Source: Thalassia testudinum (taxonomy: Eukaryota; Streptophyta; Magnoliopsida; Alismatales; Hydrocharitaceae). From it: 64,000 nt of DNA. Positions within the stretch are counted from its first letter, which is position 1; the number at the start of each line of letters is the position of its first letter. Below are positions 56,320-64,000 of this stretch, in pieces. Location: contig JAZHRO010000014.1 in NCBI GenBank assembly GCA_037157565.1, positions 99,603,501 to 99,667,500 of the forward strand. Direction: 5' to 3'. The translations under genes and the position numbers were made by a program. The notes under the pieces were generated by a model that did no database searches, was not told where the DNA came from, and saw nothing but the letters and a program-made list of their open reading frames with translations.

Positions 56320-58981
56320 TGTTAGTCACTCTGAAATGGGTTTTGAAAACGTCGCATTGCAGTATAGCTCGAATAAGGGCAAAAACATATAGAATTTATT
56401 ACTCGAATGAAATTCGAGGTCGAACACAGGGAGCAAGTGACAATTTAATACTCAAGATCACAATTCAAATGCAATATAAGAATTTCAAACAATAATGATA
56501 TATAAATGAAATTTGATGTCAATAATGCAAAAAGATGAGAGGGTAAAATGGTGATTTGAATCACCAAATTACCCTACAATGTTAAGCTTAGCATAAGCTT
56601 AGCAATCTACTCAAAGTAATAGATTAGATAAGCCAAGCACAACTCAATTTAGACAACAGAGCCAAGGTAGCAGATATCAGATGACAGATTTAGGCTCAGA
56701 TGCTTTAACAGAGGCAAAGGCCTCTTCCTCTTTCTTCTTCAAGCCTCAAGGAGAGGCTTCTCTTTCTTCTTTGTTTCCTCTTCTCCTCTTCTTTCTTTTC
56801 TTTCTCTCTTTCCCTTCTTTCTCTTCTTCCTTGCTTATAGAAGGTGTAGCACATGACTTAGCACGCCAGCAGAGGAAAAGGCCTCCTTAGATTTCATAAG
56901 AGTCAAGAGGAGGGTGGCAGAGCAAAACCCCCCACTCTCCTCTCTTTTTCTCTTCTTCCTCTCTCAGAACCAGCAAAACAGACCAGACCTAGGTATCCAG
57001 GTAATCGGACCAAGCCCAAACCTGCGGGGCATGAGTGTGGGCGAGGCGTGCATGGGAACATGTGAGGTGACCTCACCCCATGCTTACTAAGGCAATGAGG
57101 CTATAGCAGAAATTCCTCTTATGGGCTTGTGCCGCTTCGTTAGCAAATAAGGTGGGACTTAGTCCCACCCTTCTTCGCGCGCACTGCTGCAATGATGATG
57201 CCTCAAATTGGCGCAACTACAGGCACTGATGACCCCAGTCAAGGACCTGGGAAGGGTCCTGAGACCACTCTGGGTGAACTGGGGCAGAACTCTGGAGAGG
57301 ATGTGGTCGGAGGACTGAAGTTGTAGTCGGTGCAGTCGGAGCGGAGGTGGAGCTCTGGTGGAAGACCTGCAAGCATGAGAATGGCCTTACAGCCACATCA
57401 AATATGGTTAGGAGGATTGCCTGAGGATGGCAAACGTGATGGTGGCCTTGGTGGTTTATAGGAGTAAGTGAAGAGGTCAGACAACCTCAAGATGATAGTG
57501 CGGTGAGCATGGAGTTTGGCAGGTGATTAGGGTGAGTAATAGGTGGATTTAGGTTAGGGCTTTAGTCAGTGGAGTTTTGGCGAAGCTGATGGGGGTGGTA
57601 GCGGCGAGTTTCAAGCTGTGTGGCAGTGTGTAGGTGTCGTTGGAGCATCGTCGGAGGCAGGGAAGATGACGGCGTTGAGGAAGCGGCGGTCGTGCTTGTG
57701 TTGTGAGAGTAGGAAAATAGTGTAGGGAGGGAAAGGGAGAAATAGAGAGACTTAGGGATGCAGTAGAGAGGCAGAGGGCACTGGTGTTGGTCGACCGGAG
57801 CCAGAGAAGGAAGTGGAGGCGGTGAGGCAGCGACGATGAATCAAATGGAGGAACGCCCTCCCTTTGGCTGGGGAGGGTAGCGAGGAAGAGAGGAAGAACT
57901 TAGGCTGTCCAATATGATGGTTGGATGGCCGGAGGAGGGGGATCCAGGGAGGTCACTGCAGCAAAAATGTTTGGTTGCCGGAGAGGGTAAATTAGGGTGA
58001 TTTGGCTTGCCAAAACTTGCTGAAAAACTTGGCCGTGCAACAAGGGTTCTTTTATAGGCCATAGGAAGCCCTTCCAAGCTTGGAAGGTTTTTGCGAAATA
58101 GGATACCCGAACTTTTGAAAGGTTTGCATGGCCTTTTGGGAAAGACTTAGAGCCCAAGGAATGGCTCAAATGGAGTGTAACTTCCCAAGGAATCCCAGTA
58201 TCAATTTTGGGAGAGATTGATTGAGAATTGAGCGAGAAATCCTTGCTCAAAACTCGAAGGTGAAGGTTTAACCTTCCAAAAATGGTGTGGGGACCTACTT
58301 CTGGAGAAGGCAAAGAAGTTGGGGGACAATTTGTAAGAGAATTCAAAAGTTAAGGGTCTGAATGAGATAGAAAGAGTCTAACTGGACCAAAATGCAAACA
58401 TGGTCAATATAATTTCAGATTGGGCCTAACTTTTGTTAGAAGCCTGATTTGGACCCAAGTAATCAAATGGTGAAGTTAGATTTAGGTTTTGACTTCGTTT
58501 GACCAGGTAATTTATGCAAAAACCTAAATTAGGGCAAATGTCAGTCTAAGACTGTTTTGGGTTAAGACGGGTTATGATGGTCAAATTAAAGATACCAAAC
58601 CCTAAAGAATATTTTTATATGAATTTTAGAGGGTTTGGGTAAATTTTATCCTCGCTAGAACCTTAATTAATTAAGCAGGTCTATTTTTAGGATTTTAGAA
58701 GTTATTTAATTCTCAAAACACGTGAAAACCCATTTCTGACTGTTCTAACCCACTTGTTAGACTTTTAAAATCATTTGACCCTTAATTACCCCCTGAGAAA
58801 ACCTATGATTATTCTGCATTCGAGATATGATGATAAAATTGTAGTTTTAACCCTATTTTCTTATCTTTCTCTCAAAATAATTATGTAATGAATTACAGTC
58901 CTCTGGCAATAATGTAGGAGCATTTAATGACTTAATCAGATCAAATTGAGCTAGTTATGGCACATGATGGTGTTCCCATCA
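56320..58981 (-). mobile_element. D-family solo LTR, copy 3
   Basis: 2662 bp, the only D copy with both ends clear: minus strand TGATGGGAACACCATCA ... GAGTGACTAACA. Flanks GTTGT (56315-56319) and ATTGT (58982-58986) form a target duplication with one change. U5 box CGAGGTCGAACACAGGGAG near 56407, minus-strand TATA CCTATAAAAGAACC near 58053. No internal region, hence a solo LTR. Frames in 57841-58346 show no domain. Confidence 0.82.
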
Positions 58982-59539
58982 ATTGTGCACATGCACACAT
59001 TCTCAACGAACTATTAAGGAAACAACCCATTATCAGGGCCCATCACATTCCGAAAGCAATACTATCACAAGACAATTAAAATAGAGTAGATGTTGGCCCT
59101 AGGATTGATAAAGTCCATTTTAGGGTACTCTCTTGAACGCACTTCGAATTAATAACATTTGCTTGCTTCAAAACATGCTAAGTTGTGGGGCCCAATTGTC
59201 AAACGACTTAAGTAGGGGTTTGGCATAATTAGCGGCCCTCAAGACACGCTCCCCCTACTTCGCTAGCCCAACTTTACCATCTTTGAAAGTAAGGACAACA
59301 CGAAATTCATTGTGTGGTTGGAGTTTATTCCCGAGGAATAAGTCCTTAGGCTACCCAATTTAAGGACTAATAAATCTAGTTTATCATCACTCATATGCAT
59401 TAAAATAAACCTATCTCTTAGGATTTTTTCTTTGCAAATGGGATTTTGGGTTGCATTTAGGTGTCAACTAGGTTAGGAATGCATTGCATTTTTTAATTGT
59501 GTTTTAAATGTGTTTGTTGGAGTGTTAGGGACAAACAGA

Positions 59540-60220
59540 TTGACAGATCTTTAAAACCCTAGCATTCTTGATGGCAACTGGTGAAGGGGAAGCTCAATCA
59601 AGCTAGGACTCAGCCAATTCCATCTCATCATGGCTGGATACTAGCTCCCTTGGACTAGAGTTAGCTCCCTTCAGCTCATCTTCACTGGATTGTAGCTCAA
59701 GGAAGCTCATTTGAGCTCAACCAAACTCAAACCAACTCAGATCCAGCTCAACTTACTTGAGTCTAGCTCATCTCAGCACCCACCAGTTCACTCAGAGCTC
59801 TAGCTAGCTCAATTGGGTTGACAAGACTACATCTTAGCTCAGCCCCATCTCATTCCAGCTCCACCCAGCTCATGGCAGTTGAACTCCATGCTAGCTTAGC
59901 TACTACTTGTCAGCTAGTAGCTTAGCTAGCTCTGGAGTTCTCAACAGAGGTAGTTCCAGCTCAAACTAGCTCCAGCTAGGTTGAGACCAGCTCAACTTAT
60001 TTCAATTACCCAAGCCTAACTACTAGCATAAGAACTAGGAAGCTTAGTTAAGTAGTTGAGCTCCCCATGAAGCCGCCTTAGTAGATTTAGCTCCAATTAC
60101 GGTAGCCACCAACTCCAGATTATTTTCTCTAACTCCTCCTTCATGAAACCCTAGCTCCAACACCTCAACTCTACTAGCTAAGATAGCTTAGCTAGCTTAG
60201 CTAAGCTCCCAACACCACCC
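59540..60220. repeat. AGCTC-rich low-complexity region
   Basis: Dozens of AGCTC and TAGCT words, irregularly spaced, with local palindromes such as AGCTACTA/TAGTAGCT. No coding sequence and no TE terminus was recognised. Origin unknown. Confidence 0.55.
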
Positions 60221-60229
60221 AAGATCCAT

Positions 60230-60813
60230 GGTCGTCTACTCCTTAACCCTTAACCTTAACTTAAACCCAACCTAACCTACCTAAAGTGGCGCTAACCCAC
60301 ACCAACCACCTACCACTCACACCCCTTCATGTTGGTGCCAAAAACCCTGAAGCTTCCCTTCATTTTGGCGCCAACATGTCCTTAAATCCTAGCACTACAC
60401 ATCATCACCTAAAGGCATCCCTACCACCCACCTAACCCCATCTAGAAACCCTCCTTTGGTGCCAACCTAAACCCCTTTTAACTACCCTAAACCACACCCT
60501 AGTTGGTGCCAGAAACCACCTCCCACAACCCTTCATTTGGTGCCAACACCACCTCCAATCTATACCCTACACACCACCCTCCAACCTATCCTAACCCTTC
60601 ATCTAGTGGCACAACCTAACCCTCTCTCTTAACCGACATAAAGTGGCACCAACTTCACTTAAACCCACACCAACCACCACCTCATGCAACCTTCCCTTTG
60701 GCACCACCATATATCCACCCTCCATACACCAACCACCACCCTACAACACCATCCTAACCCTACACATGTCCTACACGCCACCTAACCCTACCACCATCAA
60801 CCCTTAACTCTAG
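60230..60813. repeat. C-rich, G-poor region with periodic TTGGTGCCA words
   Basis: The plus strand is strongly C- and A-rich. TTGGYGCCA or GTGGCACCA words recur at about 60286, 60331, 60364, 60457, 60503, 60537, 60653 and 60699, between CCTAACC-like words. No gene was seen. Confidence 0.55.
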
Positions 60814-62244
60814 TGATTGCATGTGTTTCACGAATTTGAAATCGAGGTTATGAGTAACCCATCGTCGTAGTTGCAAAACGTGTGGTCAAATAAAATTTAT
60901 TTCGAAACTCGAAAAGTGAGTCCCAGGTCGAACACAGGGAGGCGAACATTTGGTTTTATGAAATCCGTGCTTCACTTTTATTTCTTTTTGGTCATTTTTA
61001 TCTTATCTATTCTTTTTGGTATTTTTAACAAGCAAGAGATTCGATCGATGAAAACATTATCTACTTGCAAAAATATAAGAGAGAGGGAGAGGGAGAGAGA
61101 GAGAAAAACAATCATCTATTCATCAATAATTGTTTGTTACACTAAGAAAGTAAGAAAAATCTACACTATGAAAGCATAAAAAGATAGAATGGGGTGAGAG
61201 AAATCCCCCTCGATGGTTGTTCTGAGGATGACTCACTCTAATGTTGCCTGGAGGAAGGTGGTGAGGAGTGGGACGAAGGAGGACAGAGCCAGAGGATGGC
61301 ATCGCGGCGAGGATCTTCTTCCCGAAGGGCATTGAGAGGATGGCCACAGGGTGCTCCACAAATGGGGATGAGGGGAGGGAAAACTATATGGTTTTACTCT
61401 AGATGAGCATCCCGGGCTTGGGACAAGCTCTCTCTAGAGCGTTGGAGGTGGTGAGAGGAAGAAAGGAAGAGATGAAGAAAAATGGGAGGGGTAGGGGTCC
61501 TTTTATAATGGAGGAAATAATCAAATTCGTATATAGGACATTTAGTGATGAACATAAACATCGTTGGAGATCCGCCGCAAATGTCACTAAAGATAGCCAC
61601 TGCGCTGGCACGTGTTGTACGTGCCTTTATCATGCGCGCACGTGCGATACGCGCCACTACCTCCGCGCGTGCGCTACATTGCTATGCTTGCGTGTACGTG
61701 CCTCTGTGTGCGTGTGTGCACTTGCATTGCTGTGCACGTACGGTGGCTCATGCGTGTGCATGGGCGACCTAGGTTGTACCACGTGGTGCAATCTGGGCCG
61801 TCCATCTTCTTTCCTTTGTAGGGGATGCTACAGAGGTCAGATTGAGTAGATTTTCACGCCGTTGGGCTACGATCATTGATCCAAATCTATCCGTGTTGTC
61901 GGATTTGTTGTTTGATGCTCTGGATTACATCACCTAATACCACATCCGTTGATTTTCCTTAAATTGCATACCGTGCTACGAGACTGCGATCGAGGCGACT
62001 TCAGAGGCGTTGGACACCGATCATCGTCATGATCAGATCCGTATGGTCGGATCGTCAATCCGAGGGTTCAAAATAAATATCCTTTCTCCTATCGACAAAA
62101 GGGATGCAATTAGCCTAAATTATATACAACTACTCTAAATGGAGAATGATACATGCTATGCAATATTTATAACATGAAATGCAAATTTAAGCCTAGGAGC
62201 ATGCATGAATAGGCATTTTAACCTAAATAAATGTGTCTACATCA
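60814..62244 (-). repeat. NA-4 left-hand LTR (3' LTR of a minus-strand element)
   Basis: 1431 bp with plus-strand ends TGATTGCATG and GTGTCTACATCA. U5 box CAGGTCGAACACAGGGAGG near 60926, minus-strand TATA near 61499-61507, the G-box palindrome at 61768-61797. Left flank TCTAG; the right LTR lies beyond the window. Confidence 0.85.
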
Positions 62245-62281
62245 TACCCCCATGCCTATCTTTTGCTAGTCCCTAGCAAAA
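62245..62281 (-). other. NA-4 3' polypurine tract and stem-loop
   Basis: On the minus strand TTTGCTAG-GGA-CTAGCAAA (perfect) then AGATAGGCATGGGGGTA next to the LTR. Confidence 0.8.
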
Positions 62282-63492
62282 TTAAGCTCCAACCTTTGTA
62301 TAAAATCAAAATTAGGATTAGATCGATTAAGCCTAAGTTGTTTATTAATAATAGAAAATTTCAACAAAGGTCCTAAACATCAAAAACTCAACAGTACCCG
62401 GGTGCCTGCCAAAATGCAGACCCAAGTCCTCGCCTTATTTGAAAAGGGAAGATGCATTTTTTTTTATTTTTCTTCTTTTTTTAATTTTTTTGTACTTTTC
62501 GAGTTTAAGAGTTTCGGGATAACTTTTTACAGCTACCCGATCTGCCCAAGACTCGAAAAGGACTCTAAGTGCTAAGCATCTTGTTAAAATAGTGAAAGAC
62601 TCACTAGGCAGCCGTTAAAACAGACTTTGGATTTCTATGACCCTAAGTGACCTTGCCTAAAGGTTTATCTTTTCGATTGGTAGCTTTCTCCCTACTTTTA
62701 TTTATGGGGTCAACACTAGGGCGAACTAAGTGTATATCTCCCCGATTTATTCTACTTCCCCACTTCTTTCATAAGTGTTTTGGGAGTTATTGTGCATTTT
62801 TTTGAGCTAGGCTCTGGACAATCAGCCAATAGGTTGTTACCCACGACCACTTGGCAGCCATACTCATGCGGTGAAGTATGGCTTTATTATTTTCCTTTTT
62901 TATTTTCTCCTTTTTCTATTTTTTTCTACTTTTTTCTTTTTTCTTTCTTTTTTTTTTCAGGTAGGTGGCTTCCCTAATCTAAGATTTACTTAAAGGCAGT
63001 ACGATGAAAATGGTCATGTGACTAGGCTCTGAACAATCGGCCGATGAGCTGTTACCACTGAAACTTGCCAACCATACCACCCTAGATTGTTCTCTAGCTA
63101 CCCAATTTCCGAAGAAATCGTTGAAAAGTGAGTTAGTGCAAAAAATGTGTGTAGATGCTTAGGCTTAAAGTCCCCCTAAATCAGAGGGTGGGTTGATAAG
63201 TCGCATACTTATCATCCTAATTTATTAGCCAAATTAAAAATGAATTTGAATTGGTGAGGACTCAAGACTAAGTCCACATTCGAGTGGACACCTGGGCTAA
63301 TTAAGCTTGAAGACCTGAAGAGTCTAAGTGTTTAGGTCCTCTCGTATCATTTCCTAAAGTTAATAACTTCCAAATGCCTAAGTTCTCTTCCCCTAATTCT
63401 TCTTTTTCTTTATCTTTTTGAATTTTCAATTTTTTCTTAAAGAAACTAAAAGAAATTCTACAGAGTTAACAAAATGATTTCAGGATTAAGTA
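62282..63492 (-). other. NA-4 non-coding 3' domain
   Basis: Holds two copies of the 3' domain unit (about 62806-62870 and 63022-63085), here with GGCCGATTGTTCAGAGCC or GGCTGATTGTCCAGAGCC, pyrimidine runs, and a GATAAGT/ACTTATC hairpin near 63193. Confidence 0.6.
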
Positions 63493-63530
63493 TCCACCCC
63501 CTATGCCTAAATGATGCAATGTCCTCATTG
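63493..63530 (-). other. NA-4 internal stem-loop plus purine module
   Basis: On the minus strand CAATG-AGGA-CATTG, then CATCATTTAGGCATAGGGGG. Confidence 0.65.
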
Positions 63531-63706
63531 TAAAAATAAAGACATGAAAAGGGCGAAGTAAATAGAATATCACCTGAGTGTTGTGAAAATCCAGTCTACT
63601 CCATAGAGAGAAGAGTGTGTATACACACACGCTAAGTTTAATGCCTTCAGCTAGGCATAACATACATACAAAGAAGAAATTGAGAATTCACAAGTGCGGG
63701 TCAGAA

Positions 63707-64000
63707 TCAAAATAAAAATATTGATCCTAAAACCTGCCAGCAGAAGATGTCCGCAAACGTGGACCAGATTATGGTGTAGACCCATGCCCTAGGGTCGAGT
63801 GGTTCTACAGAATCAAAGGTTGTTAGGCTTGCGGGGTCAAGCCTACGGTTTTGTGGTGTGCAACCCAAGACAAAATGTCGGACAATGGGTAAAGATGGTT
63901 CAATAGGTGCGGTTGTCCACTTAATGTCTAGTTCAGAAAAATAATCAGTTATTTCGAGTTTGGGTTGCACGTGAAAGATATCGTAAGGGTCCTGGTAAAA
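63707..64000 (-). CDS. NA-4 unknown protein, C-terminal part, open to the window edge
   Basis: The frame is open from the window end to a stop at 63707-63709, about 97 codons, so this is the best preserved C-terminus of the NA protein. It shows FYQDPYDI, ITDYFSELDIKWTTAPIE, LPIVRHFVLGCTPQN, then an acidic turn (DSVEPLDPRAW) and a hydrophobic end VLGSIFLF. NA-1 and NA-2 carry the same segments with stops. No known domain was recognised. The N-terminus lies outside the window. Confidence 0.6.
   Translation of the reverse strand, partial: FYQDPYDIFHVQPKLEITDYFSELDIKWTTAPIEPSLPIVRHFVLGCTPQNRRLDPASLTTFDSVEPLDPRAWVYTIIWSTFADIFCWQVLGSIFLF

Larger units (their letters stand above)
55294..59420 (+). 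mobile_element. Non-autonomous element NA-3 (plus strand), truncated
   Basis: A very short LTR (55294-55568), primer site at 55572, and leader (55590-56319, resuming 58982 to about 59400) homologous to the NA-2 leader. The D-family copy 3 interrupts it. Similarity ends near 59400, just before the place where the unknown protein would start; coding region, purine modules and right LTR were not found. Confidence 0.65.
62245..64000 (-). mobile_element. NA-4 internal region, continues past the window end
   Basis: Reads on the minus strand from the coding C-terminus through the internal module, 3' domain and purine tract. It matches NA-2 46000-47636 inverted. Confidence 0.8.

Noticed and set aside
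56681..56890. Phe/Ser-rich frame resembling a membrane peptide
   Set aside because: Arises from a CTTCTTTC pyrimidine run inside the D-family LTR on the antisense strand.
60362..60373. Additional primer-binding site TTTTGGCGCCAAC
   Set aside because: The match to tRNA-Asp stops after the palindromic core and no LTR end precedes it.

Overview
The window looks like a stretch of plant (angiosperm) nuclear heterochromatin made almost entirely of nested transposable elements. I find no host gene, tRNA, rRNA or CRISPR array. Plant signs are an L1-like LINE with a plant-type ORF1, Athila-like Ty3/gypsy elements primed by tRNA-Asp, a Ty1/copia start primed by tRNA-iMet, and a CACTA element with the classic CACTACAAGAAAA ends. 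The species cannot be told from this window.

Positions 1-34.4 kb. A probable LTR (about 8-2018, minus) is followed by one old LINE. The LINE is cut into four pieces (2.1-4.08, 15.53-17.03, 18.78-19.70 and 33.73-34.43 kb, ending in a poly(A) tail) by three younger insertions: a complete Athila-like element on the plus strand (4082-15529, target duplication GTTCA), a solo LTR (17031-18781, target duplication TCTAA), and a second complete Athila-like element on the minus strand (19697-33730). Both complete elements carry recognisable gag, protease, reverse transcriptase, RNase H and integrase, all broken by stops and frameshifts.

Positions 34.4-64 kb. This part is dominated by a non-autonomous LTR family, here called NA. 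It shares the tRNA-Asp-like primer site and 3' end signals of the Athila-like elements but has no pol. NA-1 is minus (34.6-42.27 kb), NA-2 plus (42.27-51.74 kb), NA-3 plus and badly truncated (55.29-59.4 kb), and NA-4 minus (60.8 kb to the window end). NA-1 and NA-2 meet head to head through LTR halves at about 42.27 kb. In place of gag-pol the family carries a single long degenerate reading frame for a protein I do not recognise. Stops in one copy correspond to glutamines in the other, so it was once translated. A third LTR family, here called D (three copies: 36.45-38.98, 51.74-54.20, 56.32-58.98 kb), has landed only inside NA elements. A solo NA LTR (48135-49791) and a 1000-bp CACTA element (49943-50942) sit inside the NA-2 right LTR.

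How it fits together. Autonomous and NA elements share three cis features: a tRNA-Asp-like primer site, a U5 box resembling GTCGAACACGGGGAGG about 100-170 bp from the LTR 3' end, and a duplicated module of a short stem-loop followed by TAGGCATGGGGG. One copy of the module follows the coding region and one abuts the 3' LTR, about 1.1-1.25 kb apart. This suggests that NA elements are mobilised by the Athila-like machinery. The NA protein and the duplicated stem-loop/purine module are the most interesting observations here.
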